Below are positions 6,799 through 13,340 of a DNA stretch of 15,946 nucleotides, piece after piece. Source of the stretch: DAIPKP01 sp964545875 (GTDB taxonomy: Bacteria; Synergistota; Synergistia; Synergistales; Aminiphilaceae); NCBI GenBank assembly GCA_964545875.1, contig CAZJHH010000024.1:1-15946 (forward strand). Reading direction: 5' to 3'. The notes beneath the pieces are model-generated. The model did not search any database, was not told where the DNA came from, and was given only the letters and a program-made list of their open reading frames with translations. Within the stretch, counting starts at the first letter, position 1. The number at the start of each line of letters is the position of its first letter. The position numbers and the translations under genes were made by a program.

Positions 6799-7215
6799 TT
6801 ACATATCCAGGAAAAGACGCAGAAAAGGAGAGGGGGTTTCTCGAAATTCCATGCCTCCGTAGGTGGCGGCCTTTACGGGAATGCGCACTCCCGGAAGGGA
6901 AAGAAGCGTTCCTTCTCCCCGAAGGCTCGGAGGATTTCGTCGTATTTGAAGGCTCGAGGGAACGAAGAGGGCTTTCCGGCTTTCCAGAAGAAAGAGCAGT
7001 TCGTTGATCCAGGAAACCGCCAGCTCTTCGAGATCCATGGCTTCGAGGGTTATGTTATGAAGAGGAGAAGCCTTTTCTCCATTTCTTTGTCGGAGCGGCT
7101 CTTCAAGGCACAGGGCACAGAAGGCTTCCCGGGCCTGAAGAAAGAGCTCTTCCAGGGATTTTGCGGTCACTTCGAATCCCGCATCCGCAGTGTGTTCGAT
7201 GATTTTCCAGCTCAT
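6799..7215 (-). CDS. Archease (RtcB activating protein)
   Basis: This 138-residue protein matches the archease family, which stimulates RtcB guanylylation and turnover. Supporting motifs are the N-terminal IEHTADAGFEV (with the acidic metal-binding Asp), the central DLEELAVSWINELLFLLES helix, the VKAATYGGMEF strand, and an Asp as the penultimate residue of the C-terminus. The ATG at 7215 follows an AAGGAG site. The archease gene precedes rtcB by 15 bases, the conserved pairing, so the two proteins are made together. A terminator from the upstream potassium channel gene (7262-7306) shows the pair is a separate transcript, though I found no clear promoter in the short gap. Confidence 0.93.
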   Translation of the reverse strand: MSWKIIEHTADAGFEVTAKSLEELFLQAREAFCALCLEEPLRQRNGEKASPLHNITLEAMDLEELAVSWINELLFLLESRKALFVPSSLQIRRNPPSLRGEGTLLSLPGVRIPVKAATYGGMEFRETPSPFLRLFLDM

Positions 7216-7261
7216 GGCGGTCTCCTTGGGGTTTCCAGCCTGTGGAGAAGAAAAGGATATG

Positions 7262-7306
7262 AAAAAAGCGCCCTTCCAGGGAAGCTGTTCCTCCCTGAAC
7301 GGCGCT
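7262..7306 (-). terminator. Rho-independent terminator of the potassium channel gene
   Basis: On the minus strand, AGCGCC and TTCAGGGA pair with TCCCTGGAA and GGGCGC to form a long, slightly interrupted stem followed by six T residues. It lies between the channel stop codon and the archease start. Confidence 0.85.
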
Positions 7307-7349
7307 ATACTGATCTTTGGTGCCGGAGGGGAGACCCTAAAAAGCTATG

Positions 7350-8270
7350 TCAAACCCTTGCAGATACGGAATTCTCATTTTCGCTGTATGCGATTTTGTG
7401 TGCGGTTTCGTTGTTGCAAGCGGAGGAGAGGAAAGCAACCTTTGGCGTAAAGGTGGAGGAGCCTTGGGTCTCCTTTTGCTTGAGAGCCACAAGCACAGAG
7501 GCCATATCTCGAACTTCTTCCAGGGAAAGGTTGTCGAAATTGTCAAGCTTGGCGGAGATGCCCGAAAGACATTCTGCTTTCCATCCCCGGGGACTGCGGC
7601 CTTTGTCCTTATCCTTCCCTCGCAGAAAGTATGTGGCCACGGAGGCGGTAAACATGCCCAGAAAGCCTATACCTACCAACATAAGCACTACAGCGACGAT
7701 TCTACCCCCTACAGTGGCCGGGGAGATGTCGCCGTAGCCCACGGTAGTCGTCGTTACAAACGACCACCACAGGGCATCTCCGAAGGCCATTCCCTCAAGA
7801 TAGGTTATTGCAACGGCTCCAAGGAAGATGGTCGAGAAGGTGAGCCATAGCACGTGGTGAAAATTATTTGTGTGAAGTACCTCGGAGATTCTTCGGTTGA
7901 TGCGCCCGATGAAAACGAAAGCCCTGAGCATCCGGAAGGCTCGAAAGAGGCGGGTTGCTTTGGCAACCCGAGCGAGGCGCAAAACTCGGAGGCCCTTGAA
8001 CATGGCGTTGAAGGGGAGTATTGCTATAAGCTCTATGATATTTCCGCGGAAAAAGGCCCGCTTGTTCCGTGCAAAGAACAGGCGAGTAAAATAATCAGCT
8101 ACGAAAATGATCCAGATGGCAAGGTCAGCCCTTTGGATTGCGGTAATTTGATACGCCGTCAGCGAGCTTTTCCCTTCCAAAATAAGCAGGGCAATAGCGA
8201 GTACCGCAAGCAGGGACATAAAAATATCATAGGCGAGAGACGCCTTTTTGTTTTCGAGAAACTTCAGCAT
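7350..8270 (-). CDS. Voltage-gated-type (Kv-like) potassium channel
   Basis: The 306-residue inner-membrane protein has the six-helix layout of Kv-type channels. Hydrophobic segments near 14-32 and 48-66 come first. An S4-like helix at about 94-118 has Arg/Lys at regular intervals (RVLRLARVAKATRLFRAFR). The pore loop carries the potassium filter TTVGYGD (175-181), followed by S6 at about 190-216. A soluble tail of about 90 residues follows, with no recognised ligand-binding domain. I chose the ATG at 8270 because GGAGGTGAT lies just before it; an in-frame ATG five codons earlier begins inside that ribosome site. The gene is monocistronic, ending at the strong terminator at 7262-7306. Gating and physiological role cannot be read from sequence. 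Confidence 0.93.
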   Translation of the reverse strand: MLKFLENKKASLAYDIFMSLLAVLAIALLILEGKSSLTAYQITAIQRADLAIWIIFVADYFTRLFFARNKRAFFRGNIIELIAILPFNAMFKGLRVLRLARVAKATRLFRAFRMLRAFVFIGRINRRISEVLHTNNFHHVLWLTFSTIFLGAVAITYLEGMAFGDALWWSFVTTTTVGYGDISPATVGGRIVAVVLMLVGIGFLGMFTASVATYFLRGKDKDKGRSPRGWKAECLSGISAKLDNFDNLSLEEVRDMASVLVALKQKETQGSSTFTPKVAFLSSACNNETAHKIAYSENENSVSARV

Positions 8271-8321
8271 GGGGATCACCTCCATGCTTATAATATCACT
8301 TCTTGTAAACTTTATGGCTTG

Positions 8322-9278
8322 TTATTTTTTCAAGGGAAGGACGAGGAGAGGAATCAAAAGCAGGATGTACGGCCCGAAGCCGGTAGAGCAGCCGCCGCCG
8401 GAGGAACCCGAAGATGCTTGGGGAACAGGCGTGGGCGTTGGAGGTGAGTCCGACTTGGTAGCCGTATACTCTATGGCTGCCGCTTTGCCGTCTGTTTCGT
8501 CTTCGTAGTAAAGCCCCATGCTTGAATCGCTAGGGGTGAAGAAATGGTATTTGGTAAGCCCCTGCTCCAAGATAAACCCATCTTCCGTGAAAGAAGTTAC
8601 TTCTCCGCTGCCTGTCGAATAAAAGCCCACGGTTTCTTTCTCTCCGTTATCGCGATATATGCGCTCTTCAGAAAAATCAAGGCGGGTTGCCCACACTTCC
8701 GTGCCGGTGTCGTTTCTTGCAAGTCCAACACGCCACCATCCAGTGCTATCAATTCCTCTGCAATTAACTGTGCCTGATCCGCTAAAAAACCAGTACGCAT
8801 CCATATCTGGGAGCTGGGGCGCCAGTTCTCCTACGCAAAGGACAATACAGCCTGTTACGGCCTGGGAAGGCCTTGTAAGATCGTATTCTCCAGATTTTAA
8901 AACATCGTATGTGTCAAAGAGCCACATGGATGTTGTCAGCTTATCGTAAACATTGTCATATCCGCCGTCTGTTCTTTCGAGGTAAATTTGCACGGGTCGT
9001 TCTCCTTCGGGGCTTTCGAAGTTTATCCCGAACTCCAGAACATTTTCCCGCTGCTGGAAAATGGAAGCGCTGGCTCTCAAGGCTTTAACGCAATCAGGGA
9101 AAATGGCTTTTTTCTCTGCCGTCATATCGGTATATGTGCCGTCTATAGGAAAATTTGTTTCTGTAGTGATTTCGTACGTAAATCCTGATGCTGTTATTGG
9201 AATACAGAAAACCAAAATGGTGTAAATGGAAATTTTAGAGAAAATATTCCATAAGCGAGATAAATATTTCACAAGCAA
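8322..9278 (-). CDS. Secreted protein with Synergist-CTERM sorting signal
   Basis: This 318-residue protein begins with a signal peptide (basic start, hydrophobic core around ISIYTILVFCIPI, possible cleavage near residue 32). The body has alternating aromatic and polar segments suggesting beta-rich structure, several Cys residues, and no enzyme motif I recognise. Near the C-terminus come a Pro/Thr linker (PPTPTPVP), SSGSSGGGC, a hydrophobic helix and a KK tip. This is the layout of the Synergist-CTERM signal, thought to drive processing and anchoring at the cell envelope. The start is a TTG with AAGGTGGG just before it; a GTG two codons later is the alternative. The base composition looks more AT-rich than the rtcB area. 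It stands beside a phage repressor block, so it may be a lysogenic cargo gene, but host ownership is equally possible. Confidence 0.8.
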   Translation of the reverse strand: MLVKYLSRLWNIFSKISIYTILVFCIPITASGFTYEITTETNFPIDGTYTDMTAEKKAIFPDCVKALRASASIFQQRENVLEFGINFESPEGERPVQIYLERTDGGYDNVYDKLTTSMWLFDTYDVLKSGEYDLTRPSQAVTGCIVLCVGELAPQLPDMDAYWFFSGSGTVNCRGIDSTGWWRVGLARNDTGTEVWATRLDFSEERIYRDNGEKETVGFYSTGSGEVTSFTEDGFILEQGLTKYHFFTPSDSSMGLYYEDETDGKAAAIEYTATKSDSPPTPTPVPQASSGSSGGGCSTGFGPYILLLIPLLVLPLKK

Positions 9279-9327
9279 ACACCCACCTTTTCAAAAATAG
9301 TTCCGTTGGTTTTGATACCCCCCGCAC

Positions 9328-10392
9328 TTATTCGTCATATACCCCCACAGCTTTTCTCAACAGATCCGCGTGCAGGGGAATGTCGCTTAGGCATGCAAGA
9401 TCGAAGCGTTCTTCCTCCTTGGGGGCTGTGAAAATGCCTATTCTCATCTTGTTTGGGTTGTTGAAATACAGCCGGCAAATAGGTTTCCGGTTGCTGTCAT
9501 CCAGAATGATGCCGCAGTAGCTTAGGGTGTCTCTCATGACGACGCGGTTTGTGTCCACCACATCACGAATCATTGCCCTCACGATCTCGAATCCCGCTAT
9601 CTCTTCCTGGGTAGTTATAATCTGCTGTCCAGGATCTTCAATAGGACTTTCTTCGGTGGAGGCATGGTCTTCCCGAAGGGATGCCTCTTCCGCCAGGGCC
9701 GATTTGAGCCTGTCACTTACCTTGTCGCTTACAAACTGGTTGAACGCCTTCTTCACGATTCCCGAAAAGCGCTCTTTTACGGTCTGTGTCGTGCGACCGG
9801 AATAGACTTGAGCAGTGAAGAATCTGATAAAGTCGTCGCTTGGATCCTGGAGTTCTTCCGAAAGGAGGCGTTTTATTTCCTTGGTGTATTTGAGTTCTGA
9901 TGCTGCGGGGATGATGTCCTCGATGCTGAAGGCGGACTTGGAAAACTTTTTGAGTTCCCGGATGGCAAAATCATCATAGTTGAGAATGTTAAATTCGAAG
10001 AAAGGTTTTTGATCCATCTTGTTGGGTTCGTCAAGGTCGGAAAAAAAGCGATATGTGAGGCCGTTTGTCAGTATGCCGATCCGGGAGGGCTGCGTGGAGA
10101 AGTAGCGGTAAAGCTGGGTGGGGTCTATCTCGTTAAGGTTCGTTCCGCATTGCTTGCATTCGATGAGAATCATGGGGGTGTTTTCCAGCACTATGGCATA
10201 ATCAACTTTTTCGCCTTTTTTTGTGCCCATGTCGGAAGTAAACTCCGGAACGACTTCTCTCGGGTTAAACACGTCATAGCCGAGGGCTTGTAGAAAAGGC
10301 ATGACGAAAGCCGTTTTGGTGGCCTCTTCCGTTTGGATATGCTCTATCTGTTTGGGAAATCTTGATGACAGCTCCTGAATTTTCTGCTCCAC
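9328..10392 (-). CDS. Type I restriction R-subunit N-terminal-like nuclease (HsdR_N family)
   Basis: The 354-residue protein resembles stand-alone HSDR_N (type I R-subunit N-terminal) proteins, often labelled type IV restriction endonucleases. The core has PD-(D/E)XK nuclease residues: VDYAI with D64, then ILIECKQ with E78 and K80, plus E50 and the LYRYF helix with Q93 typical of this group. The helicase motor of true HsdR is absent. The C-terminal third (270-354) is an additional, probably beta-rich domain. The start is a GTG at 10392, six bases after AGGAGGGG. It begins 37 bases downstream of the repressor stop, so it is probably co-transcribed with the repressor and expressed in the lysogen. 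That position fits a superinfection-exclusion or defence role, which is inference; nuclease activity is unproven. Confidence 0.85.
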   Translation of the reverse strand: MEQKIQELSSRFPKQIEHIQTEEATKTAFVMPFLQALGYDVFNPREVVPEFTSDMGTKKGEKVDYAIVLENTPMILIECKQCGTNLNEIDPTQLYRYFSTQPSRIGILTNGLTYRFFSDLDEPNKMDQKPFFEFNILNYDDFAIRELKKFSKSAFSIEDIIPAASELKYTKEIKRLLSEELQDPSDDFIRFFTAQVYSGRTTQTVKERFSGIVKKAFNQFVSDKVSDRLKSALAEEASLREDHASTEESPIEDPGQQIITTQEEIAGFEIVRAMIRDVVDTNRVVMRDTLSYCGIILDDSNRKPICRLYFNNPNKMRIGIFTAPKEEERFDLACLSDIPLHADLLRKAVGVYDE

Positions 10393-10429
10393 CGAATACC
10401 CCTCCTGTATTTACAATCTGTTTTATCCC

Positions 10430-11191
10430 CTAAAAAACCCTGCCAATTGGTTGTATCTCCGGTTTCGGTGCCTTTCCTATTACCACCCCCAGAATGTAGA
10501 ACTCCGCATCCTCTTCAACGGCTTTGTCCTGGTAGCTCTTGTTGAAGGGGTGCATGGTAATGGCTCCGTCGGGAGAGAAGAGCAACCCCCGTATCATGAG
10601 CCGTCCTGCGTAGCGGATCACCGCCACATCTCCATCCCCCGCCTGGGCTCCCATGGCGAAAATAAGATAATCCCCGTCCTGTATGCGGGGTTCCATGGAA
10701 TCACCCTCGGCAATGATGACTCGGAAGGAATCGCATTGCCAGCTATAACCCATCAAATCCTTGTCGTAAACAAAGCAATACTCACCCGAAAGCTCCCATT
10801 CCACTTCAAGAGGGTAGGTATTGCCGTTGCCGCAGCAGACCTTTATCTCCTTGGTGACCACGGGAATAGGGGTTACGTCCATCCCCGCGGAAGAGACTGC
10901 CCGAAGATGATCCTCAAGTTTGGGGCTCTTTTTCTGTGGAGGTTGCGCTGCTTCCCTGGCCCCTGGGGGGGAGGGGGTGTCGGTTTCGCCCAGGAGGTAA
11001 GAAATAGGGGCTTTCAAAGCTTGTGCTAACTCTTCAAGGTGTTTTGCGTTCGGGGATTTCCTTCCGGCTTCCCAATCAATAATAGTGAAACGCGAAACTC
11101 CAATGGCCTCACCTAGTTTTATTTGGGAGAGATTCGCTTCCTTCCTTAGCTGTGAAAGTCTTTGGGCGAAAAGTAATGTGTTCATACACAT
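10430..11191 (-). CDS. CI-like prophage repressor (XRE HTH plus S24 peptidase-like domain)
   Basis: This 253-residue protein has an N-terminal XRE helix-turn-helix (about 8-65; LGEAIGVSRFTIIDWEAGRKSP) and a C-terminal LexA/CI-like S24 domain (about 115-245). GDSMEP supplies the catalytic Ser165. At the position where the family carries its general-base lysine the sequence reads LMIRGLL, with Arg201 instead. A candidate Ala-Gly cleavage pair sits at 102-103. Its recognition helix is almost the same as that of the divergent Cro-like gene, so both should bind the operators between them. I chose ATG 11191 because more upstream codons (TTG 11251) lie inside the operator; ATG 11185 is an alternative. 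Neither has a good ribosome site, which may keep expression low. Confidence 0.9.
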   Translation of the reverse strand: MCMNTLLFAQRLSQLRKEANLSQIKLGEAIGVSRFTIIDWEAGRKSPNAKHLEELAQALKAPISYLLGETDTPSPPGAREAAQPPQKKSPKLEDHLRAVSSAGMDVTPIPVVTKEIKVCCGNGNTYPLEVEWELSGEYCFVYDKDLMGYSWQCDSFRVIIAEGDSMEPRIQDGDYLIFAMGAQAGDGDVAVIRYAGRLMIRGLLFSPDGAITMHPFNKSYQDKAVEEDAEFYILGVVIGKAPKPEIQPIGRVF

Positions 11192-11232
11192 ATTGTTGTT
11201 TTTTCTCAACAAAAAAACAAGCAGGAGAAAGA

Positions 11233-11309
11233 CAACAAAATATGTTGACAAAAACCAACTCGAAAGGTATTATGTGTTTGATGTTGGTATTTATCAACAT
11301 ATTTTGTTG
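11233..11309. promoter_or_regulatory. Symmetric bidirectional promoter with paired lysogeny operators
   Basis: Two 15-base operators, CAACA-N5-TGTTG at 11233-11247 and 11295-11309, are perfect reverse complements over a 16-base arm. Each overlaps a -35 box. Rightward: TTGACA (11245-11250), 17 bases, TATTAT (11268-11273). Leftward: TTGATA (11297-11292), 17 bases, CATAAT (11274-11269). The two -10 boxes coincide on opposite strands, centred at 11271. An extra TTGTTG-N8-CAACAA pair (11193-11212) lies in the repressor leader. Repressor and Cro-like protein probably compete here. Confidence 0.8.
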
Positions 11310-11325
11310 TGTGGGAGGTGATGAA

Positions 11326-11532
11326 ATGCGAAATTTAAAACGACTTCGGGAGAAACGGGAGTTCTCGCAGGAGTCTCTTGGGGCTATTGTTGGTGTTTCT
11401 CGTTTTTCTATTCTTGATTACGAAAATGGTAGGAAATCGCCCACATATATTGTGGCGAAAAAAATCGCAGAAGCGTTGGATTGTTCTCTGGAGGATTTGG
11501 ACTCAAACCCTATAGCCCCCGCCCCGGAGTAG
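11326..11532 (+). CDS. Cro-like XRE helix-turn-helix regulator
   Basis: The 68-residue protein is a single XRE/Cro-CI helix-turn-helix domain (LGAIVGVSRFSILDYENGRKSP), with a short Pro-rich end. The start at 11326 has a GGGAGGTG ribosome site six bases upstream; a longer open frame further upstream runs through the operator region and is not used. Its turn and recognition helix match those of the divergent repressor closely, so it most likely binds the same CAACA-N5-TGTTG operators and turns down repressor synthesis, as Cro does. It is the first gene of the rightward early operon, driven by the TTGACA/TATTAT promoter. Confidence 0.9.
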   Translation: MRNLKRLREKREFSQESLGAIVGVSRFSILDYENGRKSPTYIVAKKIAEALDCSLEDLDSNPIAPAPE

Positions 11533-11774
11533 CGGCATCACCCCAGGGCGGGGAGGAGCAAAGCATCCTGGGGGCTGTCAACACGGTATCCCGATTTATC
11601 GCAAGTCTCCAAGCCCTGGCCGCCACCTGTGACGAAGCAGGCGAGATAACAGCGATCACCATGGATGTGGCGGCGGATGGGCGGCTTAGCGGAGAGGGAA
11701 CGATAACTCTTCGATCCAGATACAGCGAAGCGAAAGCGGCATTTCTGGATCTGGGAAACCTGATAGGGGCATAG
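11481..11774 (+). CDS. Hypothetical early protein with unclear start
   Basis: This frame overlaps the end of the Cro-like gene and encodes a coherent acidic protein from about SILGAVNTVSRFI onward to its stop. No family is recognised. The start is a puzzle: the only standard in-frame starts are a TTG at 11481, deep inside cro with a weak ribosome site, and an ATG at 11661 that would leave 38 residues. A good Shine-Dalgarno (GGGAGGAG, 11551-11558) instead points to an ATC (11565) or CTG (11568). A rare start, a frameshift from cro, or a sequence error would each explain it. The stated start is the outer limit; the likely product begins near 11565. Confidence 0.5.
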   Translation: MFSGGFGLKPYSPRPGVAASPQGGEEQSILGAVNTVSRFIASLQALAATCDEAGEITAITMDVAADGRLSGEGTITLRSRYSEAKAAFLDLGNLIGA

Positions 11775-11802
11775 CGAACGCCCGAAAGAGAGGTGGATTT
11801 CT

Positions 11803-11916
11803 GTGCTTCACAAGCTACTTTGCAAACTTTTAAGAAAAGTGGTTATCAGGATTGTTGCGGACGACATTGGTCGGAATGGTGAGCTCCGACGTGTTGTAAA
11901 AAGCGCAATGCACTAG
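11803..11916 (+). CDS. Small basic early protein (37 aa)
   Basis: A GTG at 11803 follows an AGAGGTGG ribosome site at good distance and opens a 37-codon frame ending in TAG (11914-11916). The peptide is basic and amphipathic (KLLCKLLRKVVIRIVADDIG), probably one long helix followed by a short tail. It lies 28 bases after the preceding gene in the early operon. The function is unknown. The stretch after it (11917-12020) shows no gene. Confidence 0.5.
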   Translation: MLHKLLCKLLRKVVIRIVADDIGRNGELRRVVKSAMH

Positions 11917-12020
11917 ATTTTAAATGATTTGGGCTTCCGCAAATCCTCTCAATCGGGTAAGCGAAGCATATCACATGGCCCAGCGAAGGCATGCAAGCCA
12001 AAGGAAAGAAGGTGAAATAC

Positions 12021-12239
12021 ATGGGTGTTGTGGAAAACGTGAAATTCGAGAAACGACTGCGCAAACTGGAAATAATGGTGGAATACCTCCGGGAGGTGCA
12101 TCGAATTTCCTTGTGTGGTAGGAACAACGGACTTTCCTCCGAAGAAAAGGCTTATGAAAAAGCAAAAAAAACCGCCGCCGATGAAGGGATCGATGCTCTG
12201 TTTGGGAGGCCTAATGTTCCATATAGGGATGGTTTTTAG
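12021..12239 (+). CDS. Hypothetical phage early protein (72 aa)
   Basis: The ATG at 12021 is preceded by GAAGGTG at a normal spacing; an earlier in-frame ATG (11991) lacks a ribosome site. The protein starts with a charged helix (VKFEKRLRKLEIMVEYLREV), probably able to form a coiled coil, followed by a loop and a second Lys/Ala-rich helix. No family is recognised. Its stop codon overlaps the stop of the opposing Cas2-like gene (tail to tail). Confidence 0.65.
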   Translation: MGVVENVKFEKRLRKLEIMVEYLREVHRISLCGRNNGLSSEEKAYEKAKKTAADEGIDALFGRPNVPYRDGF

Positions 12240-12508
12240 AGAGCACTATTTATCCAATTCCACATATCCTCATCAAGAAATCCCTGCATGTCTGTAGGAG
12301 TAATTGCTGTCACAAACAAATAGTCGTTTTTGTCCAAAAGATCCTGGAGGTTGTCGTAAATAGTGTTTGCATTGTGTTCTTTAGTGGCAACCAACCACGT
12401 CGTTGTAAGAATGTGTGCATATGGCAACCCTGAATTTTCGATTCTTTCAGTGATTTCCTTGTGCTTCTGTCCTGGCGAATTCAAATCGTAGGTTACGAGG
12501 TAGATCAA
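12236..12508 (-). CDS. Orphan Cas2-like / SinR-family small protein
   Basis: The 90-residue protein begins IYLVTYDLNSPGQ and continues with TTWLVATKE and LLDKNDYLFVTAIT, ending near DMWNWI. This matches the Cas2-related ferredoxin-fold proteins often labelled SinR family: a first beta strand ending YDL, then a conserved T-W-L-V strand and a K-N-D-x-L-x-V strand. No cas genes or CRISPR repeats are in the window, so spacer acquisition is unlikely. VapD and Cas2 relatives include RNases and toxins, so an interferase or toxin role is possible but not shown. The TTG start at 12508 has an AGAGGTGAT ribosome site seven bases upstream. It is the only minus-strand gene within the early operon and looks more AT-rich than its neighbours, which points to separate acquisition. 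Confidence 0.82.
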   Translation of the reverse strand: MIYLVTYDLNSPGQKHKEITERIENSGLPYAHILTTTWLVATKEHNANTIYDNLQDLLDKNDYLFVTAITPTDMQGFLDEDMWNWINSAL

Positions 12509-12583
12509 CTTTTTATCACCTCTTTCGTGATGGCGGCGGCTATCAGAACATTAACATGAATTCTAAGGGGAGGATATTTAAAA

Positions 12584-12631
12584 ATGAATGGTTGGGAGGA
12601 GGTGATCACATGGCCACGGTGGAGCTGGTAA
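12584..12631 (+). CDS. Possible Trp-rich leader peptide (15 aa)
   Basis: A ribosome site GGGGAGGA precedes an ATG at 12584 that opens a 15-codon frame (MNGWEEVITWPRWSW) with four Trp. The frame runs across the ribosome site and start of the next gene and stops at 12629-12631. Translation of it could expose or block that start. It may equally be chance. Confidence 0.25.
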   Translation: MNGWEEVITWPRWSW

Positions 12632-12927
12632 CAGCGAAAGACCTGAACGGGATACAAGAGGCGAACCAGAAGATCCTTGATCGCCTGGGCTTTCTGGAAG
12701 GCTTGCTACAGGTCTCTGTGAGCCTGGCGAAGGAAAAGCAGGATCGCTACATGAGCGCCAACAGCATGGCGGCTTACTACGATATCGGCGTGAGTACATG
12801 GTGGGAATGGGTGCGTGATGGCAAGGTGCCTCCTGCGGAAAAGATCGGGCCAAACACCTCACGGTGGCGGCTGGCAGATGTGGAGCAGGCCCTCCAGGCA
12901 AGAGGGCAAGGAGAGGGAAAAATATGA
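12610..12927 (+). CDS. Excisionase-like helix-turn-helix protein
   Basis: This 105-residue protein has an N-terminal coiled-coil-like helix (about 8-45; IQEANQKILDRLGFLEGLL) and a C-terminal MerR/AlpA-type winged helix-turn-helix: YMSANSMAAYYDIGVSTWWEWVRDGKVPP, then a wing leading to SRWRLADVEQAL. Small phage proteins of this design serve as excisionases or transcriptional regulators. The first half suggests an oligomer. The ATG at 12610 directly follows a strong GGAGGAGGTGAT site; a longer in-frame start at 12556 is less likely. Its stop overlaps the next start (ATGA). The DNA-binding call is firm; the choice between excisionase and regulator is open. Confidence 0.75.
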   Translation: MATVELVTAKDLNGIQEANQKILDRLGFLEGLLQVSVSLAKEKQDRYMSANSMAAYYDIGVSTWWEWVRDGKVPPAEKIGPNTSRWRLADVEQALQARGQGEGKI

Positions 12928-13079
12928 AAGCAGTTTGGATAGCTGTCGGCGGTTTTGGGGGTCTCTGGTTTGCATGGACGTTGCTACGGTTGACGGCTTA
13001 CCTGTATGAGGAGCGCTGTTATCGGCGTCACAAGCTACTGCGGAAAAAGGCGTTGCAGTCCATGAGGATAAATCCGTGA
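12924..13079 (+). CDS. Small single-pass membrane protein
   Basis: The 51-residue protein starts at an ATG overlapping the previous stop (ATGA). It has one membrane helix (about 4-26; VWIAVGGFGGLWFAWTLLRL) followed by a very basic cytoplasmic tail (RRHKLLRKK), so the positive-inside rule puts the tail in the cytoplasm. Small inner-membrane phage proteins of this kind may act in exclusion or host interference, but nothing here decides that. Its stop overlaps the next GTG start. Confidence 0.65.
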   Translation: MKAVWIAVGGFGGLWFAWTLLRLTAYLYEERCYRRHKLLRKKALQSMRINP

Positions 13080-13336
13080 TACGCCCGCTTTACCCTCGGC
13101 GTTGCGGTGAGTGCGCCCGGTATGCCCGCACTGGAGTAATCGCAGGCAGGTGCATCCTCTCCGGGGCTTATGTGGCCAGCTTCAACCCGGCGTGCGATTA
13201 CTCCATATGGCGAGATGAAGAAAAGTGGTTGCCTCTCCAGGAGTTGGAATTGCGCCACGAGATGGCGAGAGCGGGGGCGATTCGCAATGTTCGTCGGGCT
13301 AACAGAAGCGAACGAAAGATTCAGGAGGGGGCATAG
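13076..13336 (+). CDS. Cys-rich probable zinc-binding small protein
   Basis: The 86-residue protein starts at a GTG overlapping the previous TGA (GTGA). Cys residues at about 10 and 13 (CGEC), 26 and 40, with aromatic residues between, could bind one zinc ion in a treble-clef or ribbon fold. The second half is a charged helix without Cys. I recognise no named family. It is followed by a second Cys-rich gene, so the two may be related in job. Confidence 0.65.
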   Translation: MIRPLYPRRCGECARYARTGVIAGRCILSGAYVASFNPACDYSIWRDEEKWLPLQELELRHEMARAGAIRNVRRANRSERKIQEGA

Positions 13337-13340
13337 AGTG

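Noticed and set aside
5554..7737. Very long plus-strand ORF (727 codons)
   Set aside because: It is antisense to rtcB, archease and the potassium channel gene, which have clear family motifs; its own product has none.
12236..12508. A CRISPR-Cas system around the Cas2-like gene
   Set aside because: No repeat-spacer array, cas1 or effector gene is present anywhere in the window.
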